Source: Varanus komodoensis (lineage: Eukaryota > Chordata > Lepidosauria > Squamata > Varanidae). Taken from it: DNA of 64,000 nucleotides. The notes beneath the pieces are model-generated. The model saw only the letters and a program-made list of their open reading frames with translations. It was not told where the DNA came from and did not search any database. Made by a program: the position numbers and the translations under genes. Of this stretch, positions 55,201-62,309 are shown one piece after another. Location: assembly GCF_004798865.1 (NCBI RefSeq), contig NW_025336479.1, forward strand, positions 11,636,196 to 11,700,195, given 5' to 3'. The first letter of the stretch is position 1, and the number at the start of each line of letters is the position of its first letter.

Positions 55201-57580
55201 CCACCAGTCCTCTGAGTCTACTGCAGCTTTTTGTGCCATATTCCATGCTCTTCGGGAAGGTCCCCCAAGCTCTGAAGCATCTTCTAAGGGGCCAAAGTGC
55301 AGGGGAGCTACAGACAATGAGAAGGACTGAGAAAATGGGCACGTCCCACCCGGCACCAGTGGAATTGCTTTCCAGTGGTCCAAAGCCACCACCTATTCTT
55401 TTAGAAGTACGCATGATGGATTTACGCATCCTATGTTTCACTTCTGGTGATACATTACTATATCAGGTAAGTCATATAGGATTTCACTAGGTATAATGCT
55501 TTCCCTGAACCAGCTGTCACTGATTAAAAGCATTATAGAACAATTGAAAAAAGGGTTCATAATTCATGCTCCTATTTTATGGTTGCCTTGGGGAACAATC
55601 TTCTTATAAACAAGTTTCTCTTTTACCATTTTTCAGGAACTTATTTTCTATGTGTTTAAAGATTACCTCATAGGCAAGGACTGGACAGTACGCAGGAAAG
55701 GAAGGCACAGTGGCCTTTCCCCCCAGCCCCACACATTCTGGGTGTGCGCGCTGCCAACTGCCCAGTTACCTGCAGAGCACACAGCTTCCCGTGTCATCTG
55801 TGCTGGGCGAGGTACGCAGTGGGGGCAGCTTCCAAGCCACCCCAAAACCCCACCACAAGCGATTCCCAGCACTTCATCAGTATCAATATTGGTGTCCTGC
55901 AACAGCAGGGGGTTGGATCTGATGGCCTTCCTGGCCCTTTCCACTAGTCTGCAATTCTATGATAAAGCATTGCTAGTGCAGCTGAGCGCATGAGCTGGCC
56001 GGTCTGCTTGAAATGCCAGCTCAGTGCTTAACCCTGCAGTGACACATACATACTCAGGGGAAGCCCAAGTCCAGTGGGACTTACTGTGAAATGTGTGTGC
56101 ATGGGATTGCGATCTCACTTATGGGATGGCCTAGGCACAGACAAGCTACTGTATCTAAATGTCCTTGCAGGCTCCTACTTGCAGGACAAGCAAAAGGAAG
56201 CCTGCCACACATCGCAAACACCTGTCTGCCAGTGAGCCTCCCCCCCCCCCCCCCCCAGTATCTTTGTCATGTCATTCTTGGCTTCAGTGCTTCTGAGTGA
56301 AGCTCTCCCCACAGCTGCATCCCAGGCAAAATGAAAGCAATTTTCTGAGCCCTTCCGAGCACAGGCACCGGTCACAGGTTTTTTTGGCACCACAAGATGG
56401 CCATCCGTTTGGATGTCCCAGGAGGGAATTCGACAAATGGAAGGAAGGCGCCACGCTGATGGCTCCTTGCTGCCCCAGTATCAGAGGCAGTATGCCCAGG
56501 TTTGCCAGCTGCCTGGGAACGCGGAGCCCTTTTGTGCTCAGGATGGGCTTCCCACAGGCGGCTGCTTGGCTACTACCCGAGCTGGCCGGCCTTATATTCT
56601 TGCCTGCCTCAGGCTACTTGGGAGGAAAAGCGGGCCGCAGGGAGAGGAAGGCAGCCGCGCACGCCTCCGCGCCTGCAGCCTGCGCCTCCACGTGCGGGGA
56701 ACTCCGACCGGCCCGCATTTCCACGGCCAGGCAGCCGGCAGGAGCGGGCGGAGGCACGGCCCTGGTCCTCGTTTCGGGGGGTTGGGCGCCCGTTCCTGCG
56801 GGGACGGGGGAGGGGAGGCTATTGACCCGATCCTTCTCAGCCCTTGGCGGCCCTCGAATCCCATGGCTCTCCAGCTGCCGGCGTTTCTCCCTAGTTAAAC
56901 AGCCCGCCCTTGCGTATCGGGATGGATGCTCCATTCACGGACCGAACGGCTCTCTCTTGACTCTTTCACCCACCCAGCCACCCTTCTCCGGCTGCTTGCC
57001 TCCCCAGCAGGGGCGTGAGCTGGGGGCTGTTTGGCTGGGAAGATGCCAAGCGACGCTCTCCTGCGTCCCACCGGCAGCCACCGCAGCCGCGCTCTCTCTG
57101 TAGTACAAGACCGGGCTTTTGAAACGTGGCCAGGGGAAACTTTACGGAACGTGCTCGCAGCTTTTGGGAAAGTTCCGTATCGGGCTTGCTATGGCAGAAT
57201 CTTGATCTGTTATGATTTGGGTAGATTTTTTCCATGTTTTTGATTAAGTTCCACTGTGTCTTTCGATAAATCGAATCGAAGCCAATTTTTTAAAAAATCC
57301 ATAAAAGCGAAGTAAAATATGCAGGGTCTAGGCAGATACAGGCTCACGCAGTTTCTAGTCCCGTAACAGGATTCTATTATCGCTGGGCCAAGAAGAGCCA
57401 AGGAGAAGAAAAGGCCAGCTGCGGCTTTCTCCAGAAGCCGCCGAGCGCAGGAGCCGCGGCCGCCAAGTGTCCGAGCCCGAAGGCACGCCGGCATGTTCCC
57501 ACGCCGCCGCCCGCCGCCCCCGCCCGAAAGCCGCCGAGCGACTTACCCAAGGCCACGAGGAGCCGCGAAAGCGCCTTCAT
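14461..57580 (-). CDS. ADGRE5: ADGRE5 (CD97)-like adhesion GPCR, gene span
   Basis: Cell-surface adhesion GPCR of the EGF-TM7 family; mammalian CD97 on leukocytes binds CD55, integrins and glycans. Confident coding exons in transcript order: 57580-57547, 34554-34423 (EGF1), 33577-33443 and 29580-29446 (cbEGF), 24931-24842, 22540-22372, 21719-21612, 20650-20433 (stalk/GAIN), 20099-19926 (GPS), 18085-17894, 17383-17166, 16717-16651, 16018-15927, 15573-15405 (7TM) and 14881-14774 (tail). Exon 26712-26666 is probable. Phases agree throughout. These exons give about 700 residues, close to human isoforms with three EGF domains (742 residues). Diagnostic segments: [45 protein letters not shown] and [19 protein letters not shown]. 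The position next to DDX39A supports ADGRE5 over other ADGRE members. A small signal-peptide exon and the final exon are uncertain. Confidence 0.9.
14481..14486 (-). terminator. ADGRE5 poly(A) signal AATAAA
   Basis: AATAAA on the - strand, about 290 bases past the tail exon. It is the nearest canonical signal downstream of the coding region, so the mRNA end is inferred near 14,460. Confidence 0.6.
14551..14620 (-). CDS. candidate last coding exon of ADGRE5
   Basis: After the acceptor ggacttctgcag, phase 0 reads [20 protein letters not shown] then FS and stop. Human ends RASESGI, so LR|ASG is suggestive. Read-through of the previous exon is the alternative. Exact limits are uncertain. Confidence 0.3.
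14774..14881 (-). CDS. ADGRE5: ADGRE5 cytoplasmic-tail exon
   Basis: 108 bp, phase 0-0, with acceptor ctctgtgtag and donor gtaaga. It encodes [16 protein letters not shown], then [18 protein letters not shown]. It matches human VREEYRKW ... SKYSEFTSTTSG. Reading through the donor adds [13 protein letters not shown] and a stop. Confidence 0.88.
15405..15573 (-). CDS. ADGRE5: ADGRE5 TM6-TM7 exon
   Basis: 169 bp, phase 2-0. It encodes [40 protein letters not shown] and LHCLLKQQ. Acceptor tttttttcttgcag, donor gtacct. Confidence 0.95.
15710..15775 (+). repeat. old L2 3'-tail fragment
   Basis: Contains aagctgtcctgaggcttgtt and aggacggcatagaaatg, then an A/T-rich tail. It is a decayed version of the GC hairpin that ends the L2 at 13,532-13,622. 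Confidence 0.7.
15927..16018 (-). CDS. ADGRE5: ADGRE5 TM5-ICL3 exon
   Basis: 92 bp, phase 0-2. It encodes [20 protein letters not shown] and [10 protein letters not shown]. It matches human NAVIFVTTVWKLTQKFSEIN closely. Acceptor ttttcatag, donor gtaagc. Confidence 0.95.
16651..16717 (-). CDS. ADGRE5: ADGRE5 ECL2/TM5 exon
   Basis: 67 bp, phase 2-0. It encodes [20 protein letters not shown] and IIV. CWL is the conserved ECL2 motif. Acceptor ctcttccccacag, donor gtaatg. Confidence 0.94.
17166..17383 (-). CDS. ADGRE5: ADGRE5 TM3-TM4 exon
   Basis: 218 bp, phase 0-2. It encodes [36 protein letters not shown] and [20 protein letters not shown]. The TM3 cysteine for the ECL2 disulfide is present. 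Confidence 0.95.
17894..18085 (-). CDS. ADGRE5: ADGRE5 TM1-TM2 exon
   Basis: 192 bp, phase 0-0. It encodes [20 protein letters not shown] (TM1), [20 protein letters not shown] (TM2) and ends GNPSNM. The donor is gtaact. Confidence 0.95.
19061..19120 (+). repeat. palindromic MITE-like fragment
   Basis: ccattggccaagctggctgg followed by gcagctgtagtccaaggcatc. Same family as 3673-3805. Confidence 0.55.
19265..19326 (+). repeat. L2 3'-tail with (TAA)n
   Basis: gtttcggcaaggggcggcat then agaaatgttataataataat. It is nearly identical to the tail of the L2 at 11,798-13,622. It is a very 5'-truncated insertion in the intron between the GPS and TM1 exons. Confidence 0.85.
19926..20099 (-). CDS. ADGRE5: ADGRE5 GPS exon
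   Basis: 174 bp, phase 0-0. It encodes [20 protein letters not shown], then [20 protein letters not shown] and DVQ. The four GPS cysteines, both tryptophans and the cleavage triad H-M-T are present; self-cleavage is expected between M and T. Human has HLS here. Confidence 0.95.
20433..20650 (-). CDS. ADGRE5: ADGRE5 GAIN subdomain B exon
   Basis: 218 bp, phase 1-0. It encodes [20 protein letters not shown], then [20 protein letters not shown] and [13 protein letters not shown]. It matches human VAGILSIQNMTTLLANASLN and PILFAFSHLE. The donor is gtgagt. Confidence 0.93.
21612..21719 (-). CDS. ADGRE5: ADGRE5 GAIN exon
   Basis: 108 bp, phase 1-1, with acceptor gattccag and donor gtggag. It encodes [20 protein letters not shown] then [16 protein letters not shown]. 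It aligns with human ELTLMIQERG ... ARMKLNWAVAAG. N-glycosylation sequons: NRS, NET and NKT. Confidence 0.9.
22372..22540 (-). CDS. ADGRE5: ADGRE5 GAIN subdomain A exon
   Basis: 169 bp, phase 0-1, with acceptor ttccctcttag and donor gtgaga. It encodes [20 protein letters not shown], then [20 protein letters not shown] and [12 protein letters not shown]. It matches human ATQLLSNLEDIMRILAKSLP in helical pattern. One N-glycosylation site (NST). Confidence 0.88.
22541..24841. other. ADGRE5 intron between stalk and GAIN exons
   Basis: About 2.3 kb. Apart from a palindromic MITE-like piece near 23,035-23,116 (aagccccactgaatccag), I see no coding exon or named repeat. Confidence 0.6.
24842..24931 (-). 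CDS. ADGRE5: ADGRE5 stalk exon before the GAIN domain
   Basis: 90 bp, phase 0-0; only phase 0 is open. Acceptor tgtttttcag, donor gtatgt. It encodes [20 protein letters not shown] and [10 protein letters not shown], comparable in place to human SRFFDKVQDLGRDSKTSSAE. Confidence 0.75.
25585..25805 (+). repeat. MIR-like CORE-SINE, sense
   Basis: tRNA-like head (accagtgtgacataatggcc), core catgaagctcacagggtgac and cttacaggactgttgtgagg, tail aaaaaggcaggatataaac. Confidence 0.85.
26666..26712 (-). CDS. ADGRE5: probable ADGRE5 stalk exon
   Basis: 47 bp, phase 1-0, with a strong pyrimidine-rich acceptor (tctgtttttgtccccag) and a consensus donor (cacag|gtgagt). It encodes [16 protein letters not shown]. 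It supplies the phase 1-to-0 shift needed to join the EGF exons to 24842-24931. The family match is weak because the stalk evolves fast. Confidence 0.6.
27612..27698 (-). CDS. possible ADGRE5 stalk exon
   Basis: An 87-bp phase 1-1 candidate with acceptor tgtccccag and donor gtacaa. It encodes [20 protein letters not shown] and RMNCCDNIA. The start vaguely recalls human TLSRFFDKVQ. The phases fit between the EGF exon and 26666-26712. Transcript support is needed. Confidence 0.35.
28488..28535 (-). CDS. possible short cysteine-rich ADGRE5 stalk exon
   Basis: A 48-bp phase 1-1 candidate with a weak acceptor (atattttag) and donor gtgaat, encoding [16 protein letters not shown]. It resembles the probable exon at 26666-26712 (NCSDAQ). 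It fits the phase chain but could be a pseudo-exon. Confidence 0.25.
28888..29062 (+). repeat. MIR-like CORE-SINE in unit 1
   Basis: Core ggtgactttgggcctgtcac and cctcacagggtggtggctgt, tail aaaaaggtgggatataaat. It was duplicated with the unit, so it is older than the duplication. Confidence 0.85.
29446..29580 (-). CDS. ADGRE5: ADGRE5 calcium-binding EGF exon, copy 1 (basic)
   Basis: 135 bp, phase 1-1, with the same borders as its duplicate. It encodes [36 protein letters not shown] and GRDVRKICT. All cbEGF consensus residues are kept. Seven lysines give a net charge of about +3. It follows the other cbEGF exon in the transcript. Confidence 0.92.
31690..32170 (+). mobile_element. decayed L2-clade LINE fragment
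   Basis: Translation in pieces recalls the L2 C-terminal region: [13 protein letters not shown] like [11 protein letters not shown], the stretch gggggtgctcctgggtccag ... cattggaggcccaggtgagc like [14 protein letters not shown], and gagctgcactggctgcc like LHWLP. Many frame breaks make it far older than the other two L2 copies. It lies in the block present only in unit 1. Confidence 0.65.
32480..32625 (+). repeat. tRNA-derived SINE at the unit 1/unit 2 junction
   Basis: Blocks tgctttggatgcagcaggta, gtcagaacagaccatactgg and caagtccaatggtcc resemble a common squamate tRNA-type SINE. The duplication border falls inside its 3' end. Confidence 0.55.
32749..32925 (+). repeat. MIR-like CORE-SINE in unit 2
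   Basis: The partner of 28,888-29,062, differing at about two bases. Confidence 0.85.
33443..33577 (-). CDS. ADGRE5: ADGRE5 calcium-binding EGF exon, copy 2 (acidic)
   Basis: 135 bp, phase 1-1, with acceptor ttgcag and donor gtacag. It encodes [36 protein letters not shown] and VRDDRKICT. The cbEGF signature DIDEC and the C-x-N-x4-Y-x-C-x-C hydroxylation motif are intact, with six cysteines. It pairs with 29446-29580 in the tandem duplication and differs at 10 of 45 residues. Net charge is about -4. Confidence 0.92.
33987..34097 (+). repeat. tRNA-derived SINE tail, second copy
   Basis: Matches 32,531-32,625 at about 90 of 99 positions and continues a few bases past the duplication border (agctttgtatgctcc). 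Confidence 0.55.
34423..34554 (-). CDS. ADGRE5: ADGRE5 EGF-1 exon
   Basis: 132 bp, phase 1-1, with acceptor cttgcag and donor gtaagc. It encodes [20 protein letters not shown] then [20 protein letters not shown] and NDCV. The six cysteines have the spacing of the first, non-calcium EGF domain of CD97/EMR2 (CARWCPQNSSC ... CRCNPGF in human). Confidence 0.85.
35219..35302 (+). repeat. (TTCC)n microsatellite
   Basis: About 20 tetranucleotide units with one gtcc interruption. Confidence 0.97.
36108..36305 (-). repeat. MIR-like CORE-SINE, antisense
   Basis: Antisense core cattctcctcacaacaaccc and tatgaggaaggtcagctgag, head block ggtccaacatgctaaccac. Confidence 0.8.
39428..39592. repeat. 165-bp palindromic MITE with terminal inverted repeats
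   Basis: The left end cagtgcaatcct and right end agaattgcactg are inverted repeats with 11 of 12 matches. The interior repeats the motif aacttactcccag / ggagtaagtcc in both orientations. Fragments of the family lie near 23,035, 42,985, 53,934, 54,515, 56,047 and 59,448. Confidence 0.7.
39603..39706 (+). repeat. palindromic MITE-like repeat
   Basis: ttacaactcccataagcctt ... cttgtaggccaaaacatccg; same family as 3673-3805. Confidence 0.6.
40391..40487 (+). repeat. palindromic MITE-like repeat
   Basis: gggtgggcaacttcagatcc and ccagctgtcttggtctacag, with closing gccacaagttgcccaa. Gggcaactt and aagttgccc are inverted ends. Confidence 0.6.
42985..43125. repeat. MITE fragment, CAATCCT family
   Basis: aatcctactcccaggtaaat, then ccatgcaatcctttgcatac and ccccatggaattcagtgggg. 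Family of 39,428-39,592. It lies directly before the L2 insertion. Confidence 0.55.
43140..44758 (-). mobile_element. L2-clade LINE, 5'-truncated, with one open 468-codon RT frame
   Basis: On the - strand a single uninterrupted frame runs 44742-43336. It holds [54 protein letters not shown], the catalytic [14 protein letters not shown] and the C-terminal [16 protein letters not shown]. The 3' end is the GC hairpin (43,191-43,222) with an (AAAT)n tail at 43,140-43,180. The 8-bp sequence aatctttt borders both sides (43,132-43,139 and 44,759-44,766), a likely target-site duplication. The endonuclease is absent. The lack of stops suggests a young copy. Confidence 0.94.
47434..47512 (+). repeat. 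CR1 LINE 3'-end fragment
   Basis: ggtgtcctgtaacaggaggg, gttggacctggtgg and cccttccaacc, ending ccgtgattccgt. It is the usual CR1 3' end with the terminal octamer-like repeat. Confidence 0.75.
49251..49277 (+). repeat. (CA)n microsatellite
   Basis: About 13 CA units, followed by an imperfect CA/CG stretch to about 49,320. Confidence 0.95.
52010..52246 (+). repeat. MIR-like CORE-SINE, nearly full length
   Basis: The head gttgacctagtggttaaagt resembles a tRNA A box. Core atgaagctcactgggtgatt and ttgggccagtctctcactct. Tail gtaagccgccttgagtttct, then gggatataaatgcaatacaa and (caa)n. The tail resembles the L2 3' end. Confidence 0.88.
52513..53445 (-). mobile_element. CR1-clade LINE, degraded
   Basis: On the - strand: [11 protein letters not shown], then [20 protein letters not shown], then [20 protein letters not shown] and [20 protein letters not shown] near 52,990-53,100. 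This order matches CR1 reverse transcriptase. The DNA then passes to the CR1 3' UTR and end at about 52,513. The region between the RT end and the 3' UTR is shortened, and several frame breaks are present. Confidence 0.88.
53934..54055. repeat. MITE fragment, CAATCCT family
   Basis: ataagtcccacggtgttcag and tactgaacatagtgggactt are inverted halves of the palindrome. Confidence 0.6.
54515..54607. repeat. MITE fragment, CAATCCT family
   Basis: cagtgtaagcctattcatat at the left, ggtataggattgcag at the right, with gaagtaagtcctgctgag inside. Confidence 0.6.
54838..55058 (+). repeat. MIR-like CORE-SINE, sense
   Basis: Core caaagctcactgggtgattt and cctcacagggttattgtgag, tail gtaagctgcattgagtttct and ttggatataaatataata. 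Confidence 0.85.
55885..55962 (+). repeat. CR1 LINE 3'-end fragment
   Basis: ggtgtcctgcaacagcaggg, gttggatctgatgg and the terminal caattctatgat. Confidence 0.8.
56239..56256 (+). repeat. poly-C tract
   Basis: A run of about 18 C. It is assembly-length sensitive. Confidence 0.9.
56570..56880. promoter_or_regulatory. CpG-rich block inside ADGRE5 intron 1
   Basis: A dense run of CpG about 0.7-1 kb inside the gene from exon 1, separated from the promoter island by the AT-rich stretch 57,150-57,400. It may be an intronic regulatory element or part of one interrupted island. Open frames here are a by-product of GC content. Confidence 0.45.
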
Positions 57581-58040
57581 GGTTCCGGTCGCGATCCCGC
57601 AGGCTGGTGCCTCGTGAGCGCCGCGCAGAGCAGAGCAGAGCAGAGCGAGTGAGCGAGAAGGGGAAGGGCGTGCGCGGGGCCTGCAGCTCCTGCCAGGGCC
57701 CGCCCCGGGGAAGGGCGCGGGCGGCAGGGAGGGCCGGGCCGTGATCGCTGCGCGCCCGCTCCCCGCGCATCCCCTGAGCCTGGCCATCCTCCGGGAAGCG
57801 GGCGGGGTGGGAGGCAGCCGTAGTCCCAGACCTGCCCCCCCACGGCGCATCCCGCTCGTCCCCTTGCGGCCAGCCCGCCCCTCGCACTCGCAACAAGGGC
57901 TTCGCTTGCGGGCGGTGGGATTCAGGCGTCGAGATGCGACGACTGCCATTCTCGAGCTCCGGGATGCTCTCAAAACCTACACCAAAGTTTTGTGCTGCCG
58001 AGCATGCGTGGTGAGGTGCGCGGCGGGTCCCCTGCACAGG
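57410..58040 (-). promoter_or_regulatory. CpG island and ADGRE5 promoter/5' UTR
   Basis: Very GC- and CpG-rich around the start codon at 57,580, with several gggcgg/ccgccc-like boxes and no clear TATA box. A (gcaga)n run at 57,625-57,646 is expected in the 5' UTR. The transcription start is not determined. Confidence 0.7.
57547..57580 (-). CDS. ADGRE5: ADGRE5 exon 1, start codon and start of signal peptide
   Basis: The ATG is at 57580-57578 with a good context (ggaaccATGa). It encodes [11 protein letters not shown] plus one base of the next codon; the donor is gtaagt, phase 1. This is too short for a whole signal peptide, so a small phase 1-1 exon is expected before the EGF1 exon. I did not find it. 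The start is chosen because it is the only ATG in the CpG-rich promoter followed by a hydrophobic run and a perfect donor. Confidence 0.75.
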
Positions 58041-59778
58041 GCTTCCGCCCGGGTTTGGAAGGCTGAAGGAATGAGGCCTATGGCCAACTGTTGCCCTAGA
58101 ATTCTGCACCTGAAACGGGACGTGGTGGGCATTGCTGCTGCGGGACTGTTCCTGCACAGAGATAAAGCAACCAGGCCGGGAGGTGAACCTCCAGCACCAG
58201 GGAAGAGTCAATGTTCCCCACCATGAAGAAGGGTGGCAGGTGGGCTTAGGGCAGTAGGGTGGGCTGGCAGGCACACACAGCTGTGCCTTTTAAGAATCTT
58301 GATGCCTCCCCATGCCCAGCAGCGGCTGCAAGGCTGTCCCCGGCTTAAAAATACTACTGCATATAGCTGGCTTTTCCTCTTAGTCCTGCAAAGAAGACCC
58401 TACTGCTATCCTGAGGGGTATTCCCTCTGCTCCTTTCACTTGGTCAAACAAGCAAAAATGGCAGTGGAACACACCTGGCCAAGCTCCTGCTTCAGTAATT
58501 CATGCCAAACCATTGAATTTGGTTGACTGAAGGGCTGGTGTGGGCAGAGAGCTGGATCTTTCTCCGTCATGACTTTTCCCTGGCATCTCAAAGAGCAAGG
58601 TGAACAGCAGGTGCAGAATTGGACACTAGGCGTTTAACCAAACTGATCTTGATGGAAGGAAAGGAACAAAGCCTGAAACACATCACTGACTGCTCTTGGA
58701 GGATGAAACATCCATCTGCAATGGTCTTTGTAAAGTGGTGCAGTGTTGATTAGGATCATACGCCCTTTCTTGCAGAGTACAAATCAGGGAAGCATTCTGT
58801 ACCTGAGATAAACTCTGGTAGGCCAAGATAGATCACTGAGCAAGGTACTCTGAGCACCCTTGTGCATTTCTAAGCTGCTCAGCCTGGAGACATACAAGTT
58901 CTAGAAACTTTAAGAAGCAGAAAACTAAAGTTCTAACAAACCACCTAACCCACAGTTTCACACTGGTGGCAACGGTTACTACAGAATACAAACACAGGCG
59001 CCTGGTCCATGGGCTCCTATGTACCTGCTGTTCCTTTACAGCTTGATTATAGGCAATTGCTGCGTGTTCACGTGTGGTTGATTTCCACAGTGAGACTCTC
59101 ACTCAGGGTGTTAAAGTCACAAGAGCAAAGCTGCATTTGTGCACATGGTGCCTGTTTGCAGAGCTGAGAGACACCATCCAACTTACGCAGAAGGCCTCAG
59201 GATGATGCACACAACTGTGTGAGTGTGAACAGTCTTAAATGCACCAAGTGCTGACAGTTTTGTTACTTTCAGCCCTTGTCCTTGCTGCAGTCCTTACTGC
59301 AGGACAAGCCTAAATCTTAGAGGTGGAATAAGCAAGCATGTTCAAATATGTACTACTGTTCTTGCTGTGGTTAAAGTGTACCAAACAGTTCATCTTTACA
59401 TAACTCAAAAAAGAGCAGATAGGAGCTAGAGATAAACCCAACAAACAGTTGCAGTGTGAGCCTATGCATGTGTACATAGAAGTAAACTTGATGAAGTTCA
59501 ATAGGGCTAAAACCAGGTAAATGTGTATAAGAGCAGCCTAAGTTAATAACACCAATTATTTCTTTCCCAAGTTGTAGCTTCTTTCAACATTCACAGTGCT
59601 ATGGAACAAGGCACATGGGTAAGAATTACTTGTTCAGTCCAACCCTATGGGTTGCTCCTTCTCAACAGCTGGAGGTAAGGCTGGTCCCTGAGACATGGAA
59701 TCCAGTTAACTTGGGAGCTTCTGGGTCAGGCTCACACGGAGGTCTATCAATTCAGGACTTTCAGGACTTCCTTTGTTG

Positions 59779-59830
59779 ATTTTTTTTAATTTATTAAAAC
59801 ATTTTTATGCCGCCCCATTCTCCGAAGCCT
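59779..59830 (-). repeat. L2 3'-tail fragment, antisense
   Basis: ttaatttattaaaacatttt then tatgccgccccattctccga. It matches the start of the L2 at 43,140 in the same orientation. Confidence 0.85.
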
Positions 59831-61204
59831 GCTGTGATGTGGGCTCCACCTTTGTTCCAGTTATTTAAATCTGGCAGAATGATCTTGCTGGCATAAAAGA
59901 GTGGGGAATGCATACAGGAGCTACAACCTCTCCCAAGTGTAGGTTGTCCATAGACTCCACCTTCAGTTCTAGGTATCAAGAAATGAACTTCCCCACTGTC
60001 CTGTTTGTTTTCATGACATAATATTAATATTTTGTCATGAAACCCAACAAATACTTTACCACATCACTGGATCACCCGAGTTCTTTAGAAAATAAAAGCA
60101 GATGCGGTGATTAGGTAAAAACATGAGTCAGTAGGGAGTGGAGGGGAAGCATCTTGTTTTAATAGCAACTGCTTTCATAAGTGCCTCTGAATTATCTGTG
60201 GACCTTTTGGAGATGGAGAATATGACTGTACTCCCATGAGATCTAAAGAAACTAGAGAGTTCTGTTGCTGGACAAGCCAGAGGGTGGGGTTTTTTTGTCC
60301 CTAAATGGGCCTTAAACCCACATCCCAAGGGGGGCTCCAGGGGCTCCTTTCTGCCAATCTCCTGACAAGGGGACTGTGTGGGTGTGAGGAATTTCCATGT
60401 AATTGCTTACTTTTAACACAAGGAAAATGTGGGATCTGAGAATTTCTCTTGGAGAGGTACCTGATCAATAATTCTGAGTCCAAAGAAATGTTGGGTTCTT
60501 CAGAGAACATAAAATGTTTTGTGTTGAATCTGCACTGCAGAGGAAGAGTTACAGATATCAAACCTACTGAGTTTTAGTCAATAATACTCTTGAAAGCCAT
60601 CAGATCACTCAAGTGTCTATGGAGAAAATGCACCCAGCTAGTTGAAATGTTGAACTCTCTTCAGTACTGGCAGAATATTGTCATCCTGTCAGAAAATTGT
60701 GACATTCCTATAATCCCTGCACTTAACTGCTGCCTAAAGGGATAGAGAAGCTATTAAAGTGTTTGGAAAAAGGGAACAGACAGGAAAGCTACTTCTGTGA
60801 TACTCTTCAGAATGAGTCCTTGCCAAAGAAAGGTGTATAAACAAATCAACCTTGGACTTGAAATATATACTCTATAGATCACCAGCTGTACATCTAGTCT
60901 GATTTCTTCTACACTCCGGATGCAGGCACCCTGCCCCCTGTGATGTACAGGGGGGGTGTTCTTATTCCTGTCACCAGGGGAAGAAGCCTTGGCTGACTTG
61001 CCTAAACCTTGCAGATAATGAAGTCCTGCTGAGGCTCACATTCTTAAGCTGTAGGACTGGAATCCTGGTAAAGAAAAGTTGAGCATGCTGTCTTAATGGC
61101 TAAGGCTGAGTTTTATTTGCAGTTTGGGAACTAGAATGCAAGGGACAAGTGTGGCTACAGGTCTATCCATTCAGGGATGCCTTGGAATTGGGAAGCAATC
61201 TCTC

Positions 61205-61248
61205 TGCCTCTGCCTCTGCCTCTGCCTCTGCCTCTGCCTCTGCCTCTC
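61205..61248 (+). repeat. (TGCCTC)n hexamer tandem repeat
   Basis: Seven near-perfect units. Confidence 0.95.
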
Positions 61249-62077
61249 CCTGCTGGTTTCTTAGAGCTTGAGCAGAAGAGAAGGCTTCTGCAACTGAATA
61301 ACTGGCTCCTGCACAAATGGCTTCATAGATTAAAAGGTAGGAAACTCCTCAACCAGGTGGGAACTTCCTTATCTCTGTTCACACTTCCACTCTGCTTCTG
61401 AGGTAACAGGTGTACAAAACTCTACAAAGCAAACAATTCTGGAAATGTTTAGTTTCCTCTTCAGAGATTTCACAGCCCTTCAGCTTCTGAGGGGGAGCAC
61501 TTGCTATACACTTGATAGGCTGAAGCACAGCCAAATGCAGTTGTACCAGCACGGGGTATCTGGACGGGTTGACAGAATGGCAAGATTTACTTGTAACTCC
61601 CAACGTTGTCAGGAGACTGTGGACTGAGTGGGCAAGTTAGGAAAGACACGGAGAGGGAATTATCTCACCTTTGCTCTTTTTGGACCTGAGTTTATGGGCC
61701 CTTCTTTCCCCACTGCATAGAGAGAGACAGGGATGGGGTTCCCTGCCTTTTCTTCAGCTTTGCCTTGAGGACGACAGGCCCTCCGGGCTATTCATCATAA
61801 CCCAACATATCCACAAATAAATAATTCCAAGTGTGAGGTTTTCTCATTAAATGTGAACAAGGGTGAGGGGATCCTAGTTGCCTTTGCTTTTGGTTCCCTT
61901 TCATCCCCAGATGACATAGATTGGTACCTGCCCATGATAATCATCCTAGGACTCAATGTCAGGTAGACAGGTCTGCTGGGAAGTGGTCAGGTGCCTAAGT
62001 AATGAGAGAGTCACACTGGCATGAGCAGACTGTGCCTTCGGCTTCTGGGAAACGACCTCAGAAGTTATCCTCTAGAG

Positions 62078-62301
62078 CAGGGGTCTCAAACGTAACTTAC
62101 CTGGGGGCCGCTGGAAGTAGAGTCTGGGTGAGGCTGGGCCGCATCAAGTACCCCACCACCACGGTGCTGGTGGGCCGCTCATCCCGCGTGGCTCCCGGAG
62201 GCCAGCCAGGGCGCCGCCGGTGCTTTGAAGGCCACAGAGCCCCTCCCCTGTGCCCGCCCGTCCCGGCAATTGGCCCACGGGCCACAAGTTTGAGGCCCCT
62301 G
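62078..62301. mobile_element. hAT-type MITE with terminal inverted repeats and 8-bp TSD
   Basis: 224 bp. The ends caggggtctcaaac and gtttgaggcccctg are inverted repeats (one mismatch). Flanking ctctagag (62,070-62,077) and gtctagag (62,302-62,309) match at 7 of 8 bases, the 8-bp duplication typical of hAT elements. It has no coding capacity. Confidence 0.85.
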
Positions 62302-62309
62302 GTCTAGAG

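Larger units (their letters stand above)
34555..57546 (-). other. 23-kb ADGRE5 intron before the EGF1 exon
   Basis: Long and repeat-rich, holding an L2, a CR1, SINEs, MITEs and microsatellites. A short phase 1-1 exon completing the signal peptide is expected here but was not identified. Many short open frames exist; none shows a known domain. Confidence 0.7.
58041..62077. other. upstream intergenic DNA, no supported gene
   Basis: No exon with a recognisable protein match on either strand. It contains a MITE fragment (about 59,448-59,541), an L2 tail (59,779-59,830) and the hexamer repeat at 61,205. Confidence 0.6.

Noticed and set aside
55065-55490. Overlapping 80-124-codon frames on both strands after a SINE
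   Set aside because: No family resemblance; probably an old unnamed repeat or chance.
56297-57103. 268-codon open frame on the + strand
   Set aside because: It lies in GC-rich DNA with overlapping open frames on both strands, and has no domain or splice support.
61177-61401. Leu-Pro repeat protein frame
   Set aside because: Product of the TGCCTC tandem repeat.
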